Assembly (NCBI GenBank): GCA_934718135.1
Contig: CAKUZW010000001.1
Span: forward strand, 186,001 to 250,000
From: an uncultured Candidatus Melainabacteria bacterium
Lineage (GTDB): Bacteria; Cyanobacteriota; Vampirovibrionia; Gastranaerophilales; Gastranaerophilaceae
Reading direction: 5' to 3'
DNA: 64,000 bases
Made by a program: the position numbers and the translations under genes. The first letter of the stretch is position 1; every line of letters begins with the position of its first letter. Shown in pieces: positions 8,977 to 16,167 of the stretch. The notes below the pieces were generated by a model, which saw only the letters and a list, made by a program, of their open reading frames with translations, had not been told where the DNA came from and did not search any database.

Positions 8977-9867
8977 CTACCACGGATAATCTTTGCCAAT
9001 CTTCCAACCGTCCATCATAATGACTGCGGCACAAGCATCACCACCTGCCCAATCTATAGCAGGAGCATTTTTATTACATGCACGATGTACTTCTGTTCCT
9101 AAAAGTTCCTCTCTTGTACTAAATGCATGTGGCATATAACAATTTTGATACCCCCCAGGATACAAGCCTGATTTCGCACTACTTTTTAAAGTATCCAAAA
9201 ATCTTTGGCAGCCTCGATTTTCTGCTAATGTGTCTACATTTACTAAATAAAAATTAAAAATATCTCGTCCAGAAACATTTGGTCCGGCCGCACCATTTAT
9301 ATCTACGTAAAAAACAGCTCCCCCCGCAGATCTTCTAATTCCAACATAACTACCATTGAGTAACCCTATCATATATGGAAGCGAATCTATAGACATTGCT
9401 GTTCTTCTGTCTATTGCTAACGGTGTTTTTCCTTTGTAACAATCAGTCGTATTCTCGCATCTCAACACAACTTTGACATAAGGAGAGAAGTATTTGTCTA
9501 AAAATTCTTTTTCAGATAATTGAGTGTCAAAAGAACCAAATTCTGTTTCAGTGTCATTAGTGTACATTTTCGCTGCCTGAGTAATAATGCTGTACATTTC
9601 TTTCAACTTTTCTGCCGTTGCTTTCTTTTGATAAGTTTCAATTAATCCAGGAATTGTCATCGCTGCCACTATGCCAATGATACCAAGGGTGATAAGAACT
9701 TCGGCAAGTGTAAACGCAAATTTCACCTTTGTTGGTGGCAAATCTACGTGCGTAGCACCTTCGGCTAAAGTAAAGGCAAGTTCCTTTTTCCTTATTCCCT
9801 TATTAAGATTCTGAAATAAATTCAGGATTAGATTTGTGTGATTTGCATTTCTATTGTTCTCTTTCAT
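8977..9867 (-). CDS. Prepilin-like (type II/IV pseudopilin) protein, paralogue A
   Basis: A 296-aa protein with a class III prepilin signature: a basic leader, then FAFTLAEVLITLGIIGIVAA and a hydrophobic stalk helix. A second, upstream LAFTLAE lies exactly 20 residues earlier, separated by GATHVDLPPTK, so the recognition site looks duplicated. The exported C-terminal domain has paired cysteines and ends DACAAVIMMDGWKIGKDYPW. It is closely similar to the product of 12629-13453, which lies in inverted orientation. It is divergent from the small HTH gene at 10036 across a region with a long palindrome. Likely a minor pilin or secretion pseudopilin; the substrate is unknown. Confidence 0.85.
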   Translation of the reverse strand: MKENNRNANHTNLILNLFQNLNKGIRKKELAFTLAEGATHVDLPPTKVKFAFTLAEVLITLGIIGIVAAMTIPGLIETYQKKATAEKLKEMYSIITQAAKMYTNDTETEFGSFDTQLSEKEFLDKYFSPYVKVVLRCENTTDCYKGKTPLAIDRRTAMSIDSLPYMIGLLNGSYVGIRRSAGGAVFYVDINGAAGPNVSGRDIFNFYLVNVDTLAENRGCQRFLDTLKSSAKSGLYPGGYQNCYMPHAFSTREELLGTEVHRACNKNAPAIDWAGGDACAAVIMMDGWKIGKDYPW

Positions 9868-9930
9868 ACTTATTCCTTTCTTTTTATTTAAGGATGCCTT
9901 ATAGCACTTGTCATCTTAATAATAATACTT

Positions 9931-9956
9931 AAATTTAAGATATATATCTTAAATTT
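9931..9956. promoter_or_regulatory. 26-bp perfect palindrome, likely operator between prepilin and HTH genes
   Basis: AAATTTAAGATAT is followed directly by its reverse complement. A further copy of the right half, ATCTTAAATTT, lies at 9976-9986, and looser matches reach 10023. It sits in the shared 168-bp control region of the divergent genes at 8977-9867 and 10036-10248, so it is a candidate site for the HTH protein. Confidence 0.65.
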
Positions 9957-10035
9957 CAATTAATAATATCGAATTATCTTAAATTTGTCAAGAAATACTT
10001 AAAAAACGTATAATTATCTCAAATATGGGGTAATT

Positions 10036-10248
10036 ATGTCGTCCAAAAAGGAACTTAAAATTCTAATTATGAAAGAAGCCTTAACTGTTCAAAAGCTTGC
10101 AGATTTGCTTACTGAGAAGACGGGAAAACAATATACCCAACGAAGTTTGCAAAATAAAATATTCCTAAGTTCTTTGAATTATGATGAAATGGAAACGATT
10201 GCAGATATTCTTGGATATGAAATTAAAATTGAAAAAAAGAAGAATTAA
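10036..10248 (+). CDS. Small HTH protein, likely transcriptional regulator
   Basis: 70 aa. LTVQKLADLLTEKTG...RSLQNKIFLSSLNYDEMETIADILGYEI has the pattern of a compact phage-repressor-like helix-turn-helix family (from memory similar to DUF6471). It is related in layout to the proteins at 15631-15864 and 32078-32365: a helix pair, then 'L.NK', then an acidic helix and 'LGY[ED]'. The start has a GGGG motif just upstream. It is divergent from prepilin paralogue A, suggesting local control of that gene and itself. Confidence 0.72.
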   Translation: MSSKKELKILIMKEALTVQKLADLLTEKTGKQYTQRSLQNKIFLSSLNYDEMETIADILGYEIKIEKKKN

Positions 10249-10296
10249 AATTTCCCGTTGTAAAATTTTTAATTGGTGTTAGTATAAAAGTAACAA

Positions 10297-10371
10297 AGCG
10301 GTATCGTCTAGTGGTTAGGACGAGAGATTCTCATTCTCTAAACAGGGGTTCAATTCCCCTTACCGCCGCCA
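10297..10371 (+). tRNA. tRNA-Glu (CTC anticodon)
   Basis: A full cloverleaf can be drawn: acceptor strand AGCGGTA with TACCGCC, D arm GTCTAGTGGTTAGGAC, anticodon stem AGAGA/TCTCT around TTCTCAT (anticodon CTC), T arm AGGGG-TTCAATT-CCCCT, discriminator G and encoded CCA. The first acceptor pair would be A opposite C instead of the usual G-C, an oddity that could affect the RNase P cut or be a recent change. Its 3' end is repeated downstream. Confidence 0.88.
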
Positions 10372-10419
10372 TTGTTTAATCTACAACAAGATTTGCTAAA
10401 TATTTTGAAGTGGCGGTTG
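10358..10419 (+). repeat. 62-bp direct repeat including tRNA-Glu 3' end, copy 1
   Basis: Begins with CCTTACCGCCGCCATTG (tRNA 3' end plus flank) and ends TTTTGAAGTGGCGGTTG. Copy 2 lies at 10623-10684 with about 5 differences over 62 bp. Confidence 0.88.
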
Positions 10420-10500
10420 TGAAATTGAGCCAATAAATTTTTAGTATAAAAATTTATTGGGTTAGCTAAAGCATACTTATTCGTATGGCTCGAATTTCAC
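10418..10500. other. Nested stem-loop element between the tRNA-Glu repeats
   Basis: GTGAAATTGAGCC (10418-10430) pairs with GGCTCGAATTTCAC (10487-10500) with one bulge. Within it CCAATAAATTTTTA pairs with TAAAAATTTATTGG around a 3-base loop. No open frame is present. It could be processed with the tRNA transcript or be a remnant of a mobile element; function unknown. Confidence 0.55.
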
Positions 10501-10521
10501 ATTCTCGCCAACGATAAGCTA

Positions 10522-10538
10522 AATTCCCCTTACCGCCG
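10522..10538 (+). repeat. Third partial copy of the tRNA-Glu 3' end
   Basis: AATTCCCCTTACCGCCG is identical to 10352-10368 inside the tRNA T arm and acceptor. It is followed by a T run and no CCA, so it is a fragment and not a tRNA. Confidence 0.8.
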
Positions 10539-10587
10539 TTTTTTACACTTTTTTTAGGAAATTTCGCCCCAAGGGGTTCAACCTCTC

Positions 10588-10612
10588 GCAAAACAATACT
10601 TAATTGTTTTGC
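10588..10612. other. Perfect 10-bp hairpin
   Basis: GCAAAACAAT, a 5-base loop, then ATTGTTTTGC. It has no T tail on either side, so a plain terminator is unlikely. It lies just before the second 62-bp repeat. Confidence 0.5.
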
Positions 10613-10622
10613 TCGGCAGAGT

Positions 10623-10684
10623 CCTTACCGCCGCCATTGCTTAATCCCTAACAAGATTTGCCAAATATTTTGAAGTGGCGGTTG
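10623..10684 (+). repeat. 62-bp direct repeat including tRNA-Glu 3' end, copy 2
   Basis: Same length as copy 1 at 10358-10419. The 265-bp offset and the tRNA 3' end at the left edge resemble the att duplication left by tRNA-targeting integration, or a local tandem duplication that later diverged. Confidence 0.88.
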
Positions 10685-10693
10685 AAATTAAGT

Positions 10694-12247
10694 CTAATCC
10701 AAAATTGAGGAAAAAGTGGATTTAATTTGAGTAATTTTCTCACTATTTGGATAAAATTTTTCTAATCGTTTAATATGTTTGCGAATAAAAACTTTGTCCC
10801 AATACTCCAAATTTTTCATATCTTCATATTTTGAATATTCTAAAAATACGTCCAAACTTTTAGCTATTTGTTTTTTGTTATATAGGCTCAAGCTCCAAAA
10901 TGCATATCCCCAAGGATTAATTTCTTTTAAATCGTCTTTAACTTTTTCAAAAATTGAAATGGCTTTATCATAATCTTTTTGCATTGCAGAAACAATGCCC
11001 AAAGCTTGTAATGTCCAAGTATCTTCTGAATCAGCTTCAAATAAATAATCTAAAATTTCTCGTGTTTCATTCCAAGATTTTGTTTTATAAAGAATAATAA
11101 CTTTTTGCTTCAACAGGTTTATATTGTCGACTTGCTGATATTTTTCCAATCCTTCATCAATTAATTTTAAAGCAAGTTTGTATTTTTTTAAGCTGTAATA
11201 CGCCGCAGAAAAATCTAATAACAGTTCGTTATAAGCAAGGCTTGTTGAATCAAAGTTTTTATATGCTTTTTTGAAATATTTCAACGCTTCAGAATAATTT
11301 TCCAGTCCGTAAAGCTGTAAACATCCCATTCGATAGTAATCAAATGTATCAATAGTTTTAAACGATAATGCTTTATTTGAGTATGCTAAAGCTTTTTGAT
11401 TATCATTTTTTATGGATTGATAAATCCAAGATAATCTTGAATACATTCCACCTAAATCATTTTGGTTTAATCCTAGTTTCTCAGCTTCTAAAAAGCATTT
11501 CAATGCTTGTTCAAAATCTTCTTGCTGATAATAAATAAAGCCTTTTCTATAATATGCACTTGCGTCAGACTTGTCTTTAAAAATCATTTTATTTGCATAT
11601 TCTAAAGCTTTTTGAACCTCACCCAACTCGCTATATGAATATGAAATATTAAATAGTATATAAGATGGAGCATAACCCAATTCTTCAGATTTTAAAAAGT
11701 ATTTTAGGCAATCTCTAAATTGTCCCTGATAGTAATAAATTATACCTTTTGCAGTGTAGCAATTTGTAGAATTTGGGTATTTAGAAATTCCGGTAGAAGC
11801 GTAAGCTAAAGCTTTCATTGTATCTTTTTGCCAATCGTAAGATCTTGCAAGAGAAGCATATAAATCATCTGATTCAAAACCTAAATTTAAAGCCTTTAAT
11901 AAATCCTCAATTGCTAAATCATATTTTTCTCTAAAATAATAAAAACGACCTCTCATATAATAGCAATAAGCATTCTCATCATCACAATCAATCGCTTTAT
12001 TTATATAATTTAAAACTAATTCAGGATTTTGCTTTTGACCATTGTCACAGCACCAAGCCATGTACATAAACATTTCACAATCTTCATATCCCAATTTTTC
12101 AGCTTGTTTAAATTTTATAAAAGCCTGTTTAAGATTGTCTATGTTATATAAATACAATCCTTCGTTATATAGAGAATAACCTTTTGATATAGATGGTTTT
12201 GGACTTTTTTTACTGCCAAATTGTATAATTTTATCTTTTGCAAACAT
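10694..12247 (-). CDS. TPR-repeat protein
   Basis: A 517-aa cytoplasmic protein made almost wholly of tetratricopeptide-type helix pairs from about residue 20 to 480, for example AYCYYMRGRFYYFREKYDLA, ASAYYRKGFIYYQQEDFEQA and DTFDYYRMGCLQLYGLENYS. No catalytic domain, signal peptide or membrane segment is seen. Such proteins usually act as scaffolds. It lies between the two inverted prepilin paralogues, with no clear operon partner. The starting ATG at 12247 follows a short AT-rich leader. Specific function unknown. Confidence 0.85.
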   Translation of the reverse strand: MFAKDKIIQFGSKKSPKPSISKGYSLYNEGLYLYNIDNLKQAFIKFKQAEKLGYEDCEMFMYMAWCCDNGQKQNPELVLNYINKAIDCDDENAYCYYMRGRFYYFREKYDLAIEDLLKALNLGFESDDLYASLARSYDWQKDTMKALAYASTGISKYPNSTNCYTAKGIIYYYQGQFRDCLKYFLKSEELGYAPSYILFNISYSYSELGEVQKALEYANKMIFKDKSDASAYYRKGFIYYQQEDFEQALKCFLEAEKLGLNQNDLGGMYSRLSWIYQSIKNDNQKALAYSNKALSFKTIDTFDYYRMGCLQLYGLENYSEALKYFKKAYKNFDSTSLAYNELLLDFSAAYYSLKKYKLALKLIDEGLEKYQQVDNINLLKQKVIILYKTKSWNETREILDYLFEADSEDTWTLQALGIVSAMQKDYDKAISIFEKVKDDLKEINPWGYAFWSLSLYNKKQIAKSLDVFLEYSKYEDMKNLEYWDKVFIRKHIKRLEKFYPNSEKITQIKSTFSSILD

Positions 12248-12311
12248 TTATAAGAACCTGTATTCTAATTTTAAGCAAAATATTAAATTTTTCAATAAAT
12301 AAAGACTTTGT

Positions 12312-12530
12312 TTATTGGAAAGTCAATAAATCCTCGATGTTGGAGCCTAAATGTTGCGATAATTCAAGGATTTTACCCAAGGACATGTTTTGTTTTCCGG
12401 TTTCGATACAGGCGATGTAATTTTGACTAACGTTCATTCTTTCAGCAAGTTGTTCTTGTGTTAAATCTTTTTTTATTCTTTCAATTTTGACATTTTTGCC
12501 AAATCGTTTTAATAACATTTTCTTATCCAT
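12312..12530 (-). CDS. XRE-family HTH regulator
   Basis: 72 aa, nearly all one Cro/CI-type helix-turn-helix: IKKDLTQEQLAERMNVSQNY is the HTH core, followed by IACIETGKQ. It is divergent from prepilin paralogue B at 12629, and the 98-bp gap holds repeated TTATAAC-type sites. By analogy to small phage-type repressors it probably controls both its own gene and the prepilin gene. It belongs to a different HTH family from the regulators at 10036 and 15631. Confidence 0.88.
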   Translation of the reverse strand: MDKKMLLKRFGKNVKIERIKKDLTQEQLAERMNVSQNYIACIETGKQNMSLGKILELSQHLGSNIEDLLTFQ

Positions 12531-12570
12531 AGTTATAATTTTATAAAGTTTGACTTATAACTTGTATTAT

Positions 12571-12599
12571 GTTATAGGTTATACTATATAACTTATAAC
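12571..12599. promoter_or_regulatory. Near-perfect inverted repeat, likely operator
   Basis: GTTATAGGTTATA and TATAACTTATAAC flank a 3-base centre and pair with one mismatch. Extra TTATAAC copies occur on both sides (12555-12604). It sits between the divergent XRE gene and prepilin paralogue B. Confidence 0.62.
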
Positions 12600-12628
12600 T
12601 TATAATAGGAGTAAGAAAGGAATATAAT

Positions 12629-13453
12629 ATGAAGAAAATTTTTAAGGAAATAAGGAAAAAGGAACTTGCATTCACTTTGGCCGAAGGTGCTACGCACGTA
12701 GATTTGCCACCAACAAAGGCGAAATTTGCGTTTACACTCGCCGAAACCCTCATTACCCTTGGCATCATTGGCATAGTTGCAGCAATGACAATTCCGGGAT
12801 TAATTGAGACTTATCAAAAGAAAGCAACGGCAGAAAAGTTAAAAGAAATGTACAGCATTATTACTCAGGCTGCGAAAATGTACACCAATGATACGGAAAC
12901 TGAATTTGGTTCTTTTGACACTCAATTATCTGAAAAAGAATTTTTAGACAAATACTTCTCACCGTATGTCAAAGTTGTGTTGAGATGCGAGAATACGACT
13001 GATTGTTATAAGAATAAAACACCGTTAGCAATAGACAGAAGAACTGCTGCAGTTATGCCTCCTTATATGATAGGTTTACTTAACGGTTCTTACGTTGGAG
13101 TTTCGAAAAATCCAGGAGGTGCTGTTTTTTATGTAGATATAAATGGTGCAGCAGGTCCAAATGTTTCCGGACGAGATATTTTTAATTTTTATTTAGTAAA
13201 TGTTGATACTCTTGGAGAAAGTGAAGGTTGTCAAAATTCTCTAAATGCTTTGCGTAATGCAAAATCAGGCTTATATCCAGGGACTTATGGTGCCTGCTAT
13301 ATCCCACAGGCATTCAGAACTAGAGAACAACTTTTGGGAACTGATGTGCATAGATCTTGTAATCGTAATGCTAACCATTTGAGTGCAGGTGATGCATGTG
13401 CCGCAGTCATTATGATGGACGGTTGGAAGATTAGCAAAGACTATCCGTGGTAA
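12629..13453 (+). CDS. Prepilin-like (type II/IV pseudopilin) protein, paralogue B
   Basis: 274 aa, closely similar to the 8977-9867 product through the leader, stalk helix and central domain, with more change in the last third. It shows the same duplicated prepilin motif: LAFTLAE encoded from 12666 and FAFTLAE from 12726, exactly 60 bases apart, with a palindromic CTACGCACGTAG in the spacer. The leader before the first motif is short (MKKIFKEIRKKE), which is more canonical than in paralogue A. Start at 12629 has AGAAAGGAA upstream. Probable inner-membrane pseudopilin of a type II secretion or type IV pilus system; the assembly genes are not in this window. Confidence 0.86.
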   Translation: MKKIFKEIRKKELAFTLAEGATHVDLPPTKAKFAFTLAETLITLGIIGIVAAMTIPGLIETYQKKATAEKLKEMYSIITQAAKMYTNDTETEFGSFDTQLSEKEFLDKYFSPYVKVVLRCENTTDCYKNKTPLAIDRRTAAVMPPYMIGLLNGSYVGVSKNPGGAVFYVDINGAAGPNVSGRDIFNFYLVNVDTLGESEGCQNSLNALRNAKSGLYPGTYGACYIPQAFRTREQLLGTDVHRSCNRNANHLSAGDACAAVIMMDGWKISKDYPW

Positions 13454-13581
13454 TTGTAATAAAAATTAATCCATGGTTGCAAATCTAAATTTTGCATAAT
13501 ATAATAATTTCAGCCGAAAGTTATGGGCTTTGGTATGCCTATAATTTTTTAGTTACTACTTTAAACAAAAAGGAGAAGAAA

Positions 13582-13791
13582 ATGCCAAAATTGAAAACAC
13601 ACAGATCAGCTGCAAAACGTTACAAAGTAACTGCAACTGGTAAAATTATGAAAAGACAAGCAGGTATAGGCCACTTGCTCCAACACAAGTCAGCATCTAG
13701 AAAACGTAGAATTTTCAAGATGGTTGGCGTTTCTGAGTCACATGTAGCATTGGTATCTAAAGAGTTACCATACAAGAAGTATTCAAGATAG
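13582..13791 (+). CDS. rpmI: 50S ribosomal protein L35
   Basis: 69 aa starting MPKLKTHRSAAKRYKVTATG with GHLLQHKSASRKRR, the L35 hallmark. The ATG at 13582 is chosen because AAAGGAGAAG lies just upstream and L35 begins there; an in-frame ATG at 13492 would add an unrelated 30-residue leader. It is 11 bases before rplT. The infC gene usually found upstream is absent here; a prepilin gene takes its place. Confidence 0.95.
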   Translation: MPKLKTHRSAAKRYKVTATGKIMKRQAGIGHLLQHKSASRKRRIFKMVGVSESHVALVSKELPYKKYSR

Positions 13792-13802
13792 GAGCATAGA
13801 AA

Positions 13803-14147
13803 ATGAGAATTAAACGTGGTAATGCAGGTGTTAAAAGACACAAAAAAATATTAAAACTTGCTAAAGGCTTTATTGGTGCTAGAAGCAGAATCTTCAAAGT
13901 TGCTAATATCGCTGTTATGAAAGCTTTAAAATACGCTTACAGAGATAGACGTACTACAAAACGTAATATGAGAAGATTATGGATTGTAAGAATCAACGCA
14001 GCAGTTAGATCTCGTGGCATGAGCTATTCAAGATTCGTTAATGCTTGTAAAAAAGCTAACGTTGTTGTGAATAGAAAAATGCTTGCTGATTTAGCAGTTA
14101 AAGATCCTGAAGCATTTAACGTACTTTTCGAAACTATTTCAAAATAG
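13803..14147 (+). CDS. rplT: 50S ribosomal protein L20
   Basis: 114 aa, the usual L20 length, with [40 protein letters not shown] and the [16 protein letters not shown] segment. It binds 23S rRNA early in large-subunit assembly. AGGAG precedes the ATG. It is cotranscribed with rpmI and followed by a strong terminator. Confidence 0.97.
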   Translation: MRIKRGNAGVKRHKKILKLAKGFIGARSRIFKVANIAVMKALKYAYRDRRTTKRNMRRLWIVRINAAVRSRGMSYSRFVNACKKANVVVNRKMLADLAVKDPEAFNVLFETISK

Positions 14148-14163
14148 TTAAAAGTGTTTTAAT

Positions 14164-14203
14164 AAAAAAGGCGATTTACAAATTTTGTAAATCGCCTTTT
14201 TTA
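14164..14203 (+). terminator. Terminator after rplT, probably bidirectional
   Basis: AAAAAAGGCGATTTACAAA pairs with TTTGTAAATCGCCTTTTTT with almost no loop. It lies between the convergent rplT and the prepilin-like gene at 14220 and has T runs on both strands. Confidence 0.88.
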
Positions 14204-14219
14204 TATCTAAATAAATTTT

Positions 14220-14954
14220 TTAGTGTCCTTTGTATATGCTTTTGAAGTAATTTTGGTTTGTTGCTGCGTAAAATGCACAAGTTGCACCGTTAGTAGAGGT
14301 TGTATTATTTCCTGTTCCGTCACTACCATCAGATGAAAGTTCTACGGATTGACAGTTTGATGCCGGTCTTTCACTCCATTTTTTTGTTGTCCCCGGGGCC
14401 CCAAGTGGTAAAACTTCTCCATCTTTTATTACTTCGAATGTGAAAACATCAATACCATAGGTATTTGGTCGATTACTTTTGCCATTTATATCTACAGTAA
14501 TTAGAAGTCCATCCGGGTTATTATTTTGATTATCAATCATAATTAGCATTCCGTTGCTTGTAACAAATGCACCATTATTTACTAAAGATTGACTCAAATT
14601 GTTTTGACCTGAACGACTTTTGTAGTTAAAATCGGTGCTATTACTTGAAACGCAAATTTTTGAATTTATAACTTCACTATTTTTACCGCAATCATTTGTT
14701 ACTTTCATGTATTTTTTTAGTTCGGGATAAAATGACCCTGCGGTTTTATATTTGTTAGGATCTGTTGAAGTTCCGTTCGCGTCCATTTCTTGAACGGCTC
14801 TTGCAATTTGGGCATACGCAGTATTAAATTGAGCTTTTGCTTTGGCTGCTTTTTGTCCGATTACAACTGAAGGCATAACCAATACTGCAACTACACCAAT
14901 TACTGATAGTGCTATTAATATTTCTCCAAGTGTGAATGCTAAAAACTTTTTCAT
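14220..14954 (-). CDS. Prepilin-like (pseudopilin) protein
   Basis: 244 aa beginning MKKFLAFTLGEILIALSVIG, a compact class III signal: basic residues, then FTLGE with the conserved Glu at position 5 of the mature chain, then a hydrophobic stalk. The exported part is rich in Asn/Ser/Gly and has several Cys. It belongs to a different branch from the paralogues at 8977 and 12629: the motif is not duplicated and the C-terminus differs. No HTH partner is adjacent. Probably a minor pilin or pseudopilin. Confidence 0.84.
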   Translation of the reverse strand: MKKFLAFTLGEILIALSVIGVVAVLVMPSVVIGQKAAKAKAQFNTAYAQIARAVQEMDANGTSTDPNKYKTAGSFYPELKKYMKVTNDCGKNSEVINSKICVSSNSTDFNYKSRSGQNNLSQSLVNNGAFVTSNGMLIMIDNQNNNPDGLLITVDINGKSNRPNTYGIDVFTFEVIKDGEVLPLGAPGTTKKWSERPASNCQSVELSSDGSDGTGNNTTSTNGATCAFYAATNQNYFKSIYKGH

Positions 14955-15111
14955 ATCTTTAATTAATTTCCTCTTTTATCCTCTTTTTAATTATAACATA
15001 TTTTTGCTCCTTCCTCAATCCTTGAAGTTTGAAACATTTCGTAAACTTTTAGCAATTTTTAATATTCATCTGTTTTGTAGGTAGTGTACAAAATTTAGGA
15101 GTGTCTAATTT

Positions 15112-15630
15112 ATGTCAATGAATAGTGTGTCATCTAATCGTTCGCAAGCAATTGGAGCAGGTGCAGTTTTAGGTTTAGCAGGAATGAATGCTTACTTTTT
15201 GCCTGTTACAAAAGATAGATTTGTGAGAAATTCTTTTGATATAACAAAAGAACTTACGGAAGATAAACTTGAATTGTTAAATGAATCAGCACTTCAGATT
15301 TCTAACAAAAAATTAAAGACAGAAAATAAAATGTTTCTTGCTCAACTCGGGGTAGATGAAACGATTGATGCAATTAACGCAAAGTGTTTGGAATTGAAAA
15401 AATCAATTACTGATCCCGATAAGGTCAAGGATTTGAAAAAATCTTTTGAAGATTGTTTTAAAGATTGTAAAAAGTCAGAAGCTTTCATGGATAATGTTTC
15501 CGCCAAAGCTTTTAATAAAATTCGTTGGACAAACTTTACTTGGGGTGCAGTGATAGGTTTTATCTTGGGTAGTGTATTTGCGTCTGCTGCTTCGGCTTCC
15601 GCACCTAAAATGCCTCCGCAACAAATGTAA
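15112..15630 (+). CDS. Small membrane protein of unknown function
   Basis: 172 aa with a glycine-rich hydrophobic stretch near residues 14-30 (AIGAGAVLGLAGMNAYFLP), a charged helical middle of about 100 residues, and a C-terminal membrane segment (FTWGAVIGFILGSVFASAAS) followed by a short Pro/Gln tail. The same layout occurs in the 180-aa product at 62238. TTAGGAG precedes the ATG. Its stop abuts the convergent HTH gene at 15631. Family not recognised. Confidence 0.72.
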   Translation: MSMNSVSSNRSQAIGAGAVLGLAGMNAYFLPVTKDRFVRNSFDITKELTEDKLELLNESALQISNKKLKTENKMFLAQLGVDETIDAINAKCLELKKSITDPDKVKDLKKSFEDCFKDCKKSEAFMDNVSAKAFNKIRWTNFTWGAVIGFILGSVFASAASASAPKMPPQQM

Positions 15631-15864
15631 TTATTTCCAATTGGAGCGAGGCTTGAATACAACATCATAGCCCAATTCGTTAGAAATTTCTATAACTTCC
15701 TTAAAAGAGATAGTTCCACGAGCCAACTTATGAGAAAGACCGCTAGTAGAAACCTTTTTGCCGGTCTTATCAAAGATTCGTCTTGCATATTCTTCATAGC
15801 TGATATCTCGCCATGTGAATAGCATTTTAATCCGTTCCTTTATCTTTTTAGAATTTTCTTCCAT
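15631..15864 (-). CDS. Small HTH protein, likely regulator of the adjacent prepilin gene
   Basis: 77 aa: ISYEEYARRIFDKTGKKVST then GLSHKLARGTISFKEVIEIS and LGYDVVFKP. This matches the layout of the proteins at 10036 and 32078 (compact HTH, DUF6471-like from memory). A GGAGGAG motif precedes the ATG on the minus strand. The divergent control region to 16168 contains two TGAC-n-GTCA palindromes. Confidence 0.75.
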   Translation of the reverse strand: MEENSKKIKERIKMLFTWRDISYEEYARRIFDKTGKKVSTSGLSHKLARGTISFKEVIEISNELGYDVVFKPRSNWK

Positions 15865-15903
15865 AACTCCTCCTTATAATGCTATCAGGAGAATGATTAA
15901 TCT

Positions 15904-15947
15904 TGACATATTATGATAAATATGTCATTATCATGACGAATACGTCA
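15904..15947. promoter_or_regulatory. Paired inverted repeats, likely operators
   Basis: TGACATATT and AATATGTCA form a perfect 9-bp inverted repeat with a 6-base centre. Six bases further, TGACG-AATA-CGTCA forms a second one. Shared TGAC/GTCA ends suggest binding of one dimeric regulator, most simply the HTH protein encoded immediately to the left. Confidence 0.65.
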
Positions 15948-16056
15948 GTATGAAATTAAATAGGTAAATATGTCATTCTGAAAACTTAGAAAATTTGTAA
16001 GGAAGTTTGAGTATAAAATTTTCAAGTTATTCAGAATCTATCAATTTTGATTAAAT

Positions 16057-16121
16057 AACAAATCAAATGGATAGACCCTGAATCACGCATTTCGCTGCCG
16101 CTTGTGCTGTTCAGGGTGACA
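16057..16121 (+). repeat. 65-bp dispersed repeat, copy 1
   Basis: AACAAATCAAATGGATAGAC then CCTGAATCACGCA and TGCTGTTCAGGGTGACA. It matches 56636-56700 over the same length. The core CCCTGAAT..TTCAGGG forms a stem. A shorter inverted relative lies at 27721-27760. In both full copies it sits 5' of prepilin-related sequence. Confidence 0.85.
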
Positions 16122-16167
16122 TGACCCTAATCCTATTTAGTAGTAACAAATAAGAAAGGATGTAAAA

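Larger units (their letters stand above)
15865..16167. other. Divergent intergenic region with operators and a dispersed repeat
   Basis: The 303-bp gap contains TGACATATT..AATATGTCA (15904-15927), TGACG-AATA-CGTCA (15934-15947), a further ATATGTCAT near 15968, and the 65-bp repeat at 16057-16121. No coding sequence is seen. Confidence 0.75.

Noticed and set aside
13492..13581. N-terminal extension of L35 from an upstream ATG
   Set aside because: L35 begins MPKLKTHRSAAKRY at 13582, which has a strong ribosome-binding site; the extra 30 residues are unlike L35.
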